From positions 1-12,263 of the forward strand of contig JAHHUB010000031.1 of the NCBI GenBank assembly GCA_020024175.1: a DNA stretch of 12,263 nucleotides, written 5' to 3'. A program made the position numbers and the translations under genes. This DNA is from Oscillospiraceae bacterium. GTDB taxonomy: Bacteria > Bacillota > Clostridia > Oscillospirales > Ruminococcaceae. Positions 1-7,212 of the stretch are shown in pieces. The stretch's first letter is position 1. Every line of letters begins with the position of its first letter. The notes under the pieces were generated by a model. That model was not told the origin of the DNA and did not search any database. It was given only the letters and a program-made list of their open reading frames with translations.

Positions 1-117
1 TTTTATGGAGCTTATGGCTATAAAATAGATATTTTAACCTGTAAATTAAAAAAAGCTGTTTTTTCTTTTCCGGAAGTTGTAAATTTACTTAATGATTTAG
101 AAATTATAATTAAATAA
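1..117 (+). CDS. C-terminal end of an unidentified protein (partial)
   Basis: The frame is open from the first base and ends at TAA (115-117), leaving 38 residues of a protein that begins outside the window. The tail reads FYGAYGYKIDILTCKLKK and then a short hydrophobic, helix-like stretch ending LEIIIK. No family is recognisable from so little. A terminator-like hairpin follows 18 bases later, which supports this being the real end of a transcription unit. An alternative is a chance open frame, since 117 bases is short. Confidence 0.5.
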   Translation, partial: FYGAYGYKIDILTCKLKKAVFSFPEVVNLLNDLEIIIK

Positions 118-135
118 CAAATCAAATTACTTAAT

Positions 136-165
136 AAGGGCAGAGTTTTGTGGCTCTGCCCTTTA
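136..165 (+). terminator. Hairpin terminator after the partial gene
   Basis: A 10-base-pair perfect stem, AAGGGCAGAG paired with CTCTGCCCTT, closes an 8-base loop (146-153). It is the only GC-rich segment between two AT-rich regions. The following tract is only moderately T/A-rich (TAAAATATAATAAATTTTTTT), so termination may be incomplete and some reading through into the citC-like gene is possible. A TATAAT at 169-174 lies just after it. Confidence 0.65.
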
Positions 166-197
166 AAATATAATAAATTTTTTTGGAGATGATATTT

Positions 198-1244
198 ATG
201 TATGAATACACAGAAAAAAAAATTTCCAAATACAGCAAAAAAGACAATGAAAAATTGCTGGAACTTTTAAATAAAGAGGGGATTAAAAAAGACAGCAATT
301 TGGAATACACCATGGGACTTTTTGACGGTGAAAAATTAATTGCCACAGGTTCAGTATTTAAAAATACTCTCCGCTGTATGGCAGTGGACTCCTCTTATCA
401 GGGTGAGGGACTTTTAAATCAGGTAGTAACTCATCTTGTCAACATGGAAGCTGAAAGGGGAATTTATCATCTTTTTCTATACACCAAATGCGACAAAGGT
501 GCATTTTTTGAAGGTCTTGGCTTTAACGAAATTGCAAGGGCAGATAATTTAGCTTTATTTATGGAAAATCGCAAAAATGGTTTTTCTGACTATCTTAAAC
601 AGCTTAATGCCGAAAGTGAGAATACCTGCGGCAAACAGGCTGCAATAATTATGAATGCCAATCCCTTTACACTGGGACATCTTCATTTAGTGGAAAAAGC
701 CGCCTCAGAAAACGATTATGTGCACTTATTTGCTGTATCTGAAGATAGTTCATTAGTGCCTTTTTCCATTAGATATGACCTTATTAAAAAAGGAGTTTCC
801 CACCTTAAAAATGTAATTCTCCACACCACAGAAAGCTATATGATTTCTTCTGCCACTTTTCCCTCCTATTTTATAAAAGAAAGTGATGATGTTGCATTGG
901 CACAGGCAGAAATTGACATCTCCATATTTAAAAAAATCGCCGAAACTCTGGACATTTCCGTCAGATATGTGGGTGAAGAACCATTCAGCCAGGTAACAGC
1001 CATTTACAATAAGGTTATGGAACAGGAACTTAAAAAAGCAGGCATTGACTGTGTTATCATTCCCAGATTTGAAAAAGACGGTACTCCGGTCAGTGCATCC
1101 CATGTGAGAAGTCTTATCAAAGACGGAGATTTTGACAAAATGAAAAATCTGGTACCCGAAAGCACATATAATTTCTTTACTTCATCAAAAGCACAGGAAG
1201 TTATAAATAAAATTAAAGAATGTGATGATGTAATTCATCATTAA
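198..1244 (+). CDS. citC: [Citrate (pro-3S)-lyase] ligase family protein
   Basis: The 348-residue product has the two-part layout of CitC. An N-terminal GNAT-like acyltransferase domain covers about residues 1-125, with the acetyl-CoA loop motif DSSYQGEGLLNQ at 64-75. A nucleotidyltransferase domain follows with NANPFTLGHLHL (153-164; the TLGH is the HxGH-type ATP site) and a C-terminal VSASHVRSL (298-306) in the place of the ISSTxxR-type motif. CitC uses ATP and acetate to acetylate the thiol of the citrate lyase acyl carrier protein, which activates the lyase. The ATG at 198 was chosen over the upstream TTG at 183 because GGAG (185-188) lies nine bases before it and overlaps the TTG start. 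A TATAAT at 169-174 could be a -10 but has no good -35. No citD, citE, citF, citX or citG is visible, so the true partner is uncertain. The family call is firm; the citrate-specific role is inference. Confidence 0.85.
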   Translation: MYEYTEKKISKYSKKDNEKLLELLNKEGIKKDSNLEYTMGLFDGEKLIATGSVFKNTLRCMAVDSSYQGEGLLNQVVTHLVNMEAERGIYHLFLYTKCDKGAFFEGLGFNEIARADNLALFMENRKNGFSDYLKQLNAESENTCGKQAAIIMNANPFTLGHLHLVEKAASENDYVHLFAVSEDSSLVPFSIRYDLIKKGVSHLKNVILHTTESYMISSATFPSYFIKESDDVALAQAEIDISIFKKIAETLDISVRYVGEEPFSQVTAIYNKVMEQELKKAGIDCVIIPRFEKDGTPVSASHVRSLIKDGDFDKMKNLVPESTYNFFTSSKAQEVINKIKECDDVIHH

Positions 1245-1255
1245 ATTTAAGAATA

Positions 1256-1321
1256 AAACACCTTTAAACTGCATATTCATTTAACATAAAACAAAGAATG
1301 GATGTGAGTTTATAGGTGTTT
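1256..1321 (+). promoter_or_regulatory. Long inverted repeat enclosing the start codon of the DUF4830-like gene
   Basis: Bases 1256-1270 pair with 1307-1321 over 15 positions with one mismatch (1264 against 1313). The left arm reads AAACACCTTTAAACT and the right arm AGTTTATAGGTGTTT. The loop is 36 bases. The GTG start codon of the next gene (1316-1318) lies inside the right arm and pairs with CAC in the left arm. In mRNA this would hide the start codon. The repeat is seen directly; a role in translation control is inference. Confidence 0.5.
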
Positions 1322-1807
1322 ACTTTATCATTTAGAATTAAAGCAAAACAAATTATAACCTGTTGCTGCGCTCTTGGTATTATAGCAGGCGGCTTTGTCA
1401 TGGCTAAAGGAATAATAAACAGAAAAGCCACTGAAGTATCTGTTTCCTTATCGGAAACCTATCAAAATCTGCCAAAAGCCAAAATCAATGATGACCGAAT
1501 AAAAATTGCGGAAATACTTGGCTGGCAAATTGACAATGAACCTTTGGAAGTTGAGGAAATAGTTATTCCCGAAAAATTTGACGAAGTATATTCCAAATAC
1601 AATGAACTGCAAAAATCCATGGGATTTGACCTTGAAAAACACAAAGGTGATAAATGTAAACGCTATTGCTACAAAGTCAAAAACTACAAAGGTAAAGAAG
1701 ATGTGGTAATAAATATGCTTATTTATCAAAACAAGCTTATTGGCGGAGATATTTCATCACGGGAACTTGGTGGTTTTATGAAACCACTAATGTCGGAAAA
1801 TTCCTGA
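1316..1807 (+). CDS. DUF4830-like membrane-anchored protein
   Basis: This is a 163-residue protein with a short basic N-terminus (residues 1-11), one hydrophobic segment (about 12-31, with three adjacent cysteines CCC) and an extracytoplasmic domain. Features that resemble the clostridial DUF4830 family are an IAEILGWQI stretch, an IVIPEKFDEVYSKYNELQK stretch, the GFDL motif and the closing IYQNKLIGGDI strand. The family has no assigned function that I know of. The orientation, with one N-terminal anchor and the domain outside, is inferred. The start is GTG at 1316: an upstream ATG frame hits a stop (TAG) at 1313-1315, and the ribosome-binding site is weak (GTGAG at 1304-1308). The gene lies 71 bases after citC, probably in the same transcript, and ends just before a strong terminator. 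The start codon lies in an inverted repeat. Confidence 0.75.
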   Translation: MFTLSFRIKAKQIITCCCALGIIAGGFVMAKGIINRKATEVSVSLSETYQNLPKAKINDDRIKIAEILGWQIDNEPLEVEEIVIPEKFDEVYSKYNELQKSMGFDLEKHKGDKCKRYCYKVKNYKGKEDVVINMLIYQNKLIGGDISSRELGGFMKPLMSENS

Positions 1808-1821
1808 TAATATATACACAA

Positions 1822-1864
1822 AAAGCACAGAACATTTTTTCTGTTCTGTGCTTTAGTTTTTTTA
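1822..1864. terminator. Bidirectional terminator between DUF4830-like gene and MATE gene
   Basis: A perfect 13-base-pair stem, AAAGCACAGAACA with TGTTCTGTGCTTT, closes a 7-base loop (1835-1841). On the forward strand it is followed by AG and a run of seven T. On the reverse strand it is followed by four to five T, so it can serve both converging genes. It overlaps the end of the MATE gene by about three bases. Confidence 0.9.
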
Positions 1865-3220
1865 TTGTTCTTTTATGTATTTATTTAAATGTTTTTGGAA
1901 AACCGCAAAGAATATTATTGTAGATTGAACTGATCCAAAAATATCTGCGGCAGGTTCTGCATAAAAGGCATTCTGTGCTATTGACATAATTGGGAATACA
2001 AAAGTAAAAATTAAAAACGACAGTTTTCTGCACGCCGAGAGATAAAGTGCTGTCTTTATTCTGCCCAAAGCGGTCAATGAATCCACAAATACATATTGGA
2101 GAGCCAATGGAATAATAGCCAGTGTAAATACTTTTATACCCCAAACCGAAATTGCGGCGGTATCCGGACTGTCAGTAAAAAATGCCACAAAATACTCTCC
2201 ACAGAATCTTGAAACCAGGAACATGGAAGTTGTTAGAATAAGAGCCAAAATAACTGCATATTTTATGGAATCTTTTACTCTTTTTGCCTTTTGAGCTCCA
2301 AAGTTAAAGCTGATTAAAGGCTGAACTCCTCCCGAAATACCAATAAGAGGTCCTGTGATAAGCAAAAAGTAACTTTGTACGATGGTAACCGCAGAAATAA
2401 GCATATCACCCTGACTTCCGCCATACATCTGCAAAACCGTGTTCATAGCTATAATGATAACACTGTCAGTGGCAATGATTATAAACGGCGAAATACCCAC
2501 TTTTATAATTTCACTCATCAAATGCCAGTCGTAATTTCCAAAAGAAATTTTTATTTTAACTCTTTTTCCGAAAAGAAACAAAAGTGCATATAAACAGGAT
2601 AAAAACTGAGATATAACAGTAGCCACAGCACCACCCGCTACACCCATTTTAAAACCGAAAATAAATATGGGGTCTAAAATAATATTGCTGACAGCACCTA
2701 TAAATACTGTAATCATACCGTTTAATGAAAATCCCTGACAGGTGATAAAATAGTTAAGTCCCAGTGCCAGCAATGCAAAGAATGTACCCATAGTGTAAAT
2801 AGTCAGGTAAGTATCAGCATATTCAAAAGTGGCAGGGCTTCCTCCAAATATATTTATCATCTGTTTTTTGGTGAGCAAAAATATTGTGGTAAGCACTCCT
2901 GAAAACATCAAAAGCATAAGAAAACTGTTTGATAAAATCTTTTTTGCTTCCTTGTCGTCCCCTCTGCCCATAGTAGTTGCCATCATAATGGAACCACCTA
3001 TTCCCACAAGTGTACCAAAAGATGAGATAAATGTAACAATAGGTCCGCAGACTCCTACTCCTGCCAATGCCAAATCCCCTATAACAGGGATATGTCCTAT
3101 ATACATTCTGTCGATTATACCATAAAGCACATTGACAAGCTGAGCCAACATGGCGGGTATTGTCAGCTTTAAAACCAGTGAAAATACGGAATCATTTCCT
3201 AAATCATTTTCTTTTTTCAT
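1862..3220 (-). CDS. MATE-family efflux transporter
   Basis: This is a 452-residue, highly hydrophobic protein consistent with the twelve membrane helices of the MATE (multidrug and toxin extrusion) family, of the usual length. The N-terminus has the family pattern SVFSLVLKLTIPAMLAQLVN followed by YGIIDRMYIGHI. A second-half repeat includes GISGGVQPLISFNFGAQK, the counterpart motif at the start of the second six-helix bundle. MATE proteins exchange cationic drugs or metabolites against sodium or protons in the cytoplasmic membrane; the substrate cannot be told here. The start ATG (3218-3220) has AAAGG about eleven bases upstream on the reverse strand. The gene is alone, with its own terminator and an upstream TATAAT. 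No regulator gene lies next to it. Confidence 0.93.
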   Translation of the reverse strand: MKKENDLGNDSVFSLVLKLTIPAMLAQLVNVLYGIIDRMYIGHIPVIGDLALAGVGVCGPIVTFISSFGTLVGIGGSIMMATTMGRGDDKEAKKILSNSFLMLLMFSGVLTTIFLLTKKQMINIFGGSPATFEYADTYLTIYTMGTFFALLALGLNYFITCQGFSLNGMITVFIGAVSNIILDPIFIFGFKMGVAGGAVATVISQFLSCLYALLFLFGKRVKIKISFGNYDWHLMSEIIKVGISPFIIIATDSVIIIAMNTVLQMYGGSQGDMLISAVTIVQSYFLLITGPLIGISGGVQPLISFNFGAQKAKRVKDSIKYAVILALILTTSMFLVSRFCGEYFVAFFTDSPDTAAISVWGIKVFTLAIIPLALQYVFVDSLTALGRIKTALYLSACRKLSFLIFTFVFPIMSIAQNAFYAEPAADIFGSVQSTIIFFAVFQKHLNKYIKEQ

Positions 3221-3242
3221 TTTTATTTGACCTTTCTTATAA

Positions 3243-3325
3243 AATTCACTTTAAATCATTATACACTTTGCTGAAATAAAAATCCAGTGATAAATTTACA
3301 GAATATTTCAGTTAATAAGTGAATT
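3243..3325. repeat. Nested inverted repeats between MATE and nif3
   Basis: Two inverted repeats are nested: AATTCACTT (3243-3251) with AAGTGAATT (3317-3325), and inside it CTGAAATA (3271-3278) with TATTTCAG (3304-3311). The left side has 19 bases between the arms and the right side five, so a folded form would carry an asymmetric bulge. It spans most of the 134-base gap downstream of nif3 and contains the possible MATE promoter. It may be a weak terminator for nif3, an operator, or a chance product of AT-rich sequence. Confidence 0.35.
3258..3263 (-). promoter_or_regulatory. Possible -10 box of the MATE gene
   Basis: On the reverse strand a perfect TATAAT lies 38 bases before the MATE start codon, preceded directly by TG. 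The -35 position, 17 bases upstream, reads TGGATT, a poor match. It would give a leader of about 30 bases. Confidence 0.35.
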
Positions 3326-3354
3326 ATACTGATAAAATATGTCAAATAATTTAT

Positions 3355-4437
3355 CTAAATATATTCGGCAGGATCCCTGCTTGTTTTTGCTATTATAAAT
3401 TCAACATTTTTGCAGCGTTTTTCCAGGGATTTTTTAAACTGAGGCAAAACTATATTTTCCGTGGCAAAGTGTCCGCCGTCTATAAGAGTAAATCCCTCAT
3501 TTAAAGCATCTGTTAAAACATTGTGCTTTACATCTCCCGTAATAAATGCATCAGCTCCCTGTGCCAAAGCATCACCGATAAAATCAGCTCCACTGCCGCT
3601 GCATAGTCCTACAGTTTTAATAATTTTATCACCGTTCACCACTTTTACGCAGTGGGCATTAAGAGATTTTTTTAATTTTTGTGCCAATTTTCTGCCTGTA
3701 GTTTCCTCACATTCCCCTATAAGTCCTATGGAAACTTTTTCGGAAAGTGCCTGATTTTCAAAAATATTGTAAGCTGGTGTTTCGTAGGGATGAGCTTTGA
3801 TCATGGCAGAAACCACCTTATTTAATTTAGATGAAGGGCAAATAAAAGTTATTTCTTCCTCTTGGGCAAAAGACAGCTCATTGTTTTGTCCGATAAAAGG
3901 ATTTGATTTTTCCATAGGCAAAAACTGACCTTTGCCATCAGCAGTAAAAGCACAGCTTTTGTAATTTTCATATTCTCCGGCACCCTCTGAAAAAACTGCT
4001 TCCTTAACTTTTTCACTGTAACCCTGTGGAACAAATACACTTACTGTTTTATAATAATTGTTTTTTAAAACAGTAAGTGGGCGAAGATTTTTAAGTCCGG
4101 CTGCATTTGCCAAAGCCAAATTTACCCCCTCCGGTGAAATGTCCAGATTGGTGTGGGAAGATATAACGGAAATATCTTTTTTTATAAGTTCATAAACTAT
4201 TGAACCTGCCAACACATTCTTTAAAGGATTAAATATCACAGGGTGATGGGATAAAATAAGTTCTGCACTAAGTTTTTCCGCTTCTGCTATTACTTCATAT
4301 GTTACATCAAGGCAAAGAAGGGCTTTTTTTACTTCTTTTTTGCAATCACCTGCCAAAATTCCGCAGTTATCCCATTTTTCCGCATTTTTATAAGGAGCAA
4401 ATTCATTTATTGCATTATATATTTCTTTTACTGTCAT
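3355..4437 (-). CDS. Nif3-like dinuclear metal-centre protein (YqfO type)
   Basis: This 360-residue protein belongs to the NIF3/YqfO family, also labelled GTP cyclohydrolase 1 type 2 homologue. The metal-binding residues are visible: LSHHPVIF (H64, H65), SHTNLD (H95, D99) and GGHFATENI (H323, E327). The middle region, about 125-235, is the PII/CutA-like insertion that marks the longer YqfO form compared with the roughly 250-residue YbgI form; it includes KAHPYETPAY. Family members form toroidal hexamers with two metal ions per subunit; the cellular role is not settled. The start ATG (4435-4437) overlaps the TGA stop of trmK as ATGA, which indicates translational coupling. The trmK-nif3 order is common in Firmicutes. 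No clear terminator follows the TAG stop. Confidence 0.93.
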   Translation of the reverse strand: MTVKEIYNAINEFAPYKNAEKWDNCGILAGDCKKEVKKALLCLDVTYEVIAEAEKLSAELILSHHPVIFNPLKNVLAGSIVYELIKKDISVISSHTNLDISPEGVNLALANAAGLKNLRPLTVLKNNYYKTVSVFVPQGYSEKVKEAVFSEGAGEYENYKSCAFTADGKGQFLPMEKSNPFIGQNNELSFAQEEEITFICPSSKLNKVVSAMIKAHPYETPAYNIFENQALSEKVSIGLIGECEETTGRKLAQKLKKSLNAHCVKVVNGDKIIKTVGLCSGSGADFIGDALAQGADAFITGDVKHNVLTDALNEGFTLIDGGHFATENIVLPQFKKSLEKRCKNVEFIIAKTSRDPAEYI

Positions 4438-5129
4438 TTAGTTACACCCCAGTGTTTTTCTATTTTTTCAATTACATTTCTGTATGTTTCTTTTTCTTTC
4501 TCATGACCTGTTGCTTTCATAAGTCCGTCCAAACGGCGTGATATATTTATATAAACCCTTTTTAAATACCTTTCTTTTTCAGGCAAAGATGAGTTCATAA
4601 TTTCTCCCAAATATTTATAATCCAATGATTTATTCTGATTTTCTCCCGTTTTTCTGCAAACTATTAAAGTATAAACAAATTTTCCGCTTACAACAGGGTC
4701 TTCTTGGATAATTTCAAAACCATGTGTTATGAGATATTCCCGAAGATGTTCAAATTTTGTCATTGGCTGCAGAATAAATTTTTTGTTGTATAAATCCTTT
4801 TTACAGCTATCCAAAATTGAAATTATGGTTTTTCCTCCCATACCCGCTATGACAAATTCATCTATACAGCTTATATCAAGACCGTTTAATCCATCTGTAA
4901 GAACACAGTGAACTTTATCAGTGAGATTATATTTTTCCAGTGTTTCATGGGCATTTTTTAAGGGAAGTTCATTTATATCACAGGCATATGCGGATTTTAT
5001 TTTTCCCATAGTCATAAGATATGCTAATAAATACGCATGGTCCGTGCCTATATCCGCCAATGTTATTCCCTCACCCACATGATTTGCTATGGACAAAAGT
5101 CTGTTGTCCGGTTGTGGAAATTTCGTCAT
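4434..5129 (-). CDS. trmK: tRNA (adenine(22)-N(1))-methyltransferase
   Basis: This 231-residue class I methyltransferase matches TrmK, which uses S-adenosylmethionine to methylate A22 in the D-loop of some tRNAs. Motif I is LADIGTDHAYL (24-34). The acidic motif II is ACDINELPLKNA (49-60). The catalytic-site motif is IAGMGGKTI (94-102), followed by ILQPMTKFEHLREYL. The C-terminal 50 residues are helical and charged, like the coiled-coil tail of the family. A GTG at 5138 would add three residues, but ATG at 5129 is preferred because GGTGA lies six bases upstream, whereas the GTG has no ribosome-binding site. The gene lies 11 bases after the 103-residue unknown gene and overlaps nif3 by the ATGA junction, so the three genes form an operon. 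Confidence 0.92.
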   Translation of the reverse strand: MTKFPQPDNRLLSIANHVGEGITLADIGTDHAYLLAYLMTMGKIKSAYACDINELPLKNAHETLEKYNLTDKVHCVLTDGLNGLDISCIDEFVIAGMGGKTIISILDSCKKDLYNKKFILQPMTKFEHLREYLITHGFEIIQEDPVVSGKFVYTLIVCRKTGENQNKSLDYKYLGEIMNSSLPEKERYLKRVYINISRRLDGLMKATGHEKEKETYRNVIEKIEKHWGVTK

Positions 5130-5140
5130 AGTTTTCACCG

Positions 5141-5452
5141 TTAGTTTAATTTATAAAAATTATTTTCACACAAAAGGGCAAAACAGTAGTTTACTTCATC
5201 ATCAGTAAAAAGTTCACCGAAACGGGACTGTGTAACCAATTCCTCCATAGAAAGATTTAATCTGTCCTTTTCACAAAGTGTGTCAAACCCCTGTGAAGTT
5301 TGACCCTTTTTTATAATTTCCTTGGCAGTTTTTACTCCACCGAATTTATTTACTGTATCAGTAAATTTTTTCATGTTAATTCCAAATTCCTGCTGTATAT
5401 TTATAGCTCGCTGAATAAGTTCCAATGTAAAAATTTCTTCTGTCTTTTTCAT
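5141..5452 (-). CDS. Small protein of unknown function heading the trmK-nif3 operon
   Basis: The product has 103 residues starting MKKTEEIFTLELIQRA. The ATG at 5450-5452 was chosen over the upstream start at 5527 because a strong AAGGAGGA lies about nine bases before it, while the longer frame has no such site and a low-complexity N-terminus. The protein looks soluble and mostly helical, with no signal peptide. The second half (about 55-100) has SQGFDTLCEKDRLNLSMEEL followed by a RFGELFTDDEVNYC stretch. This has the feel of a small C-terminal module seen in some hypothetical Firmicutes proteins, but I cannot name a family. The position, 11 bases before trmK, is often held by the sigA gene in related bacteria, and this is not a sigma factor. 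The coding call rests on the ribosome-binding site, the spacing and protein-like composition. Confidence 0.8.
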   Translation of the reverse strand: MKKTEEIFTLELIQRAINIQQEFGINMKKFTDTVNKFGGVKTAKEIIKKGQTSQGFDTLCEKDRLNLSMEELVTQSRFGELFTDDEVNYCFALLCENNFYKLN

Positions 5453-5628
5453 GGTAAAATTCCTCCTTAACTTTTGTTTTCTTATCTTAACATAAACAGA
5501 AATTTTTTTAAAGATATAAATTTTCAAATTTAGTATTTTCTACTTGAATTACACATAATTTTGATATACTATAAAAACGTTCTTAAACAGTTTCACATTT
5601 AAAGTATATAAACACAAATTTTTTTAAA

Positions 5629-5674
5629 AAACCGGTTTACTGCAAAAGCAAATGTTATATAATAGATGTATAAT
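5629..5674 (+). promoter_or_regulatory. Probable murC promoter with tandem -10 boxes and a palindrome
   Basis: TTTACT (5636-5641) and TATAAT (5658-5663) are 16 bases apart. A second TATAAT lies at 5669-5674, preceded by TG. The ten-base palindrome AAACCGGTTT (5629-5638) overlaps the -35 and is rare GC content in a very AT-rich region. The first TATAAT would give a leader of about 40 bases. A further weak candidate further up is TATACT at 5565-5570. Confidence 0.45.
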
Positions 5675-5710
5675 AAAATAACTGTTAATTTCTGATTATG
5701 GAGGAATATT

Positions 5711-7081
5711 ATGCTTAATGAAAACAAAGATATGCTGAAAAATGCAAAGCATATTCATTTTATAGGTATCGGCGGTACAGGAATGTACCCCATTGTACAG
5801 ATATTGGCGGAAAAAGGCTATACTATCACAGGTTCTGATCGTAAGGAAAGCACCAACACCATTGCGGAAAAGAAAATGGGCATAAAAATATTTTTTGAAC
5901 ACAAAGCAGAAAATATTGACGGAGCAGATCTGGTAGTTTACTCCGCCGCTGTCAGCGATGATAATCCTGAACTTGTAGCTGCAAAACAAAAAGGCATAAA
6001 AATTGCCGAAAGAGCCGAAATGCTGGGACTTTTGACCTCATGGTTTGAAAACTGTATATGTGTTTGCGGCACTCATGGAAAAACCACTACCACCAGTATG
6101 ATTACCCAAATTCTTTTGGACACAGGAAAAGACCCCACTGCTTTTATAGGTTCCAAACTGCCAGCTATAGGAGGCAATGGCAGACTGGGCAAAAGCGACA
6201 CTATGGTTTGTGAATCCTGTGAATTTAAAGACACTTTTCTTCACCTCTATCCTGATGTAGCTTTAATTTTAAATATTGACGAAGACCATCTGGATTATTT
6301 TAAAAACCTTGACAATATTATTAAATCTTTCAGAGAATTTGCCAAAATGACACGCAAAACAATTATTGTAAACGGTGATGATGAAAACTCATTAAAAGCT
6401 ATAGAAGGTCTTGACAAAGAAATCATCACCTATGGCATTGCAGACAAAAACGATTATTATGCAGAAAATATCAAAACCGACAAATTAAATCAGTCCTATG
6501 ACCTTATGTATAAAGGAAATAAACTTTGCCGCATAAATCTGTCAGTTCCCGGAAAACATAATATTTATAACTCGATAGGAGCCTGTGCCGCCGCAATTAT
6601 ATCAGGTGTAAAGCCTGAAGAAATACCAAATGCTTTGGTAAATTTTAAAGGTGCTGAAAGACGCTTTCAGGTTTTGGGCGAAAACAACGGCATCACAATA
6701 GTTGATGACTTTGCCCACCACCCAAAAGAAATCGAGGGTACACTGAATGTAGCAAAAAATCTTGGTTACAAAAAAGTTTGGGCAGTTTTTCAGCCTTATA
6801 CCTATTCCCGAATGGCACTTTTAAAAGATGATTTTATCAAAGTACTTAAAATTGCAGACAAAGTTGTTATGACACAAATTGTCAGTGCCAGAGAAGAAAA
6901 TATTTACAACATATACACTTCGGATTTTACAAAGGAAATCCCAAATTCTTGCTGTTTTGACAGCTTTGAAGAAATTACGGAATATGTTATGACTCACGCA
7001 GAAAAAGGGGATTTAATAGTAACAATGGGCGGAGGAGATATTTATTTCTGTGCAAAAATGCTTATAAACTATGGAAAATAG
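5711..7081 (+). CDS. murC: UDP-N-acetylmuramate--L-alanine ligase
   Basis: MurC joins L-alanine to UDP-N-acetylmuramate with ATP, the first peptide step of peptidoglycan precursor synthesis in the cytoplasm. The 456-residue length is normal for the family. Motifs in order are: HFIGIGGTGM (16-25, UDP-sugar binding), VYSAAVSDDNPEL (76-88), CGTHGKTTTTSM (119-130, ATP P-loop), NIDEDHLDYF (188-197), PGKHNIYNSIGA (280-291), FKGAERRFQ (312-320), VDDFAHHPKEI (331-341) and TMGGGDI (438-444). The DDFAHHP form is also seen in Mpl-type ligases, but the C-terminal TMGGGDI and the IGIGG start favour MurC. GGAGG (5700-5704) lies six bases before the ATG. The gene is single here, away from any division and cell wall cluster. 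Confidence 0.93.
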   Translation: MLNENKDMLKNAKHIHFIGIGGTGMYPIVQILAEKGYTITGSDRKESTNTIAEKKMGIKIFFEHKAENIDGADLVVYSAAVSDDNPELVAAKQKGIKIAERAEMLGLLTSWFENCICVCGTHGKTTTTSMITQILLDTGKDPTAFIGSKLPAIGGNGRLGKSDTMVCESCEFKDTFLHLYPDVALILNIDEDHLDYFKNLDNIIKSFREFAKMTRKTIIVNGDDENSLKAIEGLDKEIITYGIADKNDYYAENIKTDKLNQSYDLMYKGNKLCRINLSVPGKHNIYNSIGACAAAIISGVKPEEIPNALVNFKGAERRFQVLGENNGITIVDDFAHHPKEIEGTLNVAKNLGYKKVWAVFQPYTYSRMALLKDDFIKVLKIADKVVMTQIVSAREENIYNIYTSDFTKEIPNSCCFDSFEEITEYVMTHAEKGDLIVTMGGGDIYFCAKMLINYGK

Positions 7082-7151
7082 ACAATTTAATATATAAATT
7101 TTTGTTTATACCCTTTTATTTTAAAAAAACTTGTGATAAAATATGTTTGCC

Positions 7152-7180
7152 TTGACATATTATTAGTCGAGCACTAAAAA
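7152..7180 (+). promoter_or_regulatory. Promoter of the sda operon with an overlapping inverted repeat
   Basis: A perfect TTGACA (7152-7157) is followed after 17 bases by TAAAAA (7175-7180), a four-of-six -10. Inside lies TTAGT-cgagc-ACTAA (7163-7167 and 7173-7177), an inverted repeat covering the spacer and the edge of the -10, a usual place for a repressor site. Transcription would start near 7187, at a small hairpin (CCGT TTTC ACGG, 7186-7197) that directly precedes the ribosome-binding site. The strong -35 with weak -10 suggests a regulated promoter. Confidence 0.5.
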
Positions 7181-7212
7181 AATCCCCGTTTTCACGGAGA
7201 AAGGATAAACTT

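Noticed and set aside
753..1103. Reverse-strand frame inside citC and similar frames inside trmK, sdaAA and sigE
   Set aside because: They lie opposite clearly recognised genes, lack ribosome-binding sites and show no domain features.
5453..5527. Longer N-terminus (25 extra residues) of the 103-residue protein
   Set aside because: The added residues are low-complexity and basic, and the strong AAGGAGGA would then lie inside the gene.
5544..5570. TTGAAT/TATACT promoter upstream of murC
   Set aside because: The spacer is only 15 bases and the better candidates are closer to the gene; kept only as a remark.
5711..7081. Mpl (muropeptide ligase) instead of MurC, because of DDFAHHP
   Set aside because: The N-terminal IGIGGTGM and C-terminal TMGGGDI fit MurC; Mpl has a different start (GICGT) and ending. 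The length also fits MurC.
7083..7099. AATTTA-atata-TAAATT inverted repeat after murC as a terminator
   Set aside because: It consists only of A and T, has a 6-bp stem and no clear T-run; too weak to call.
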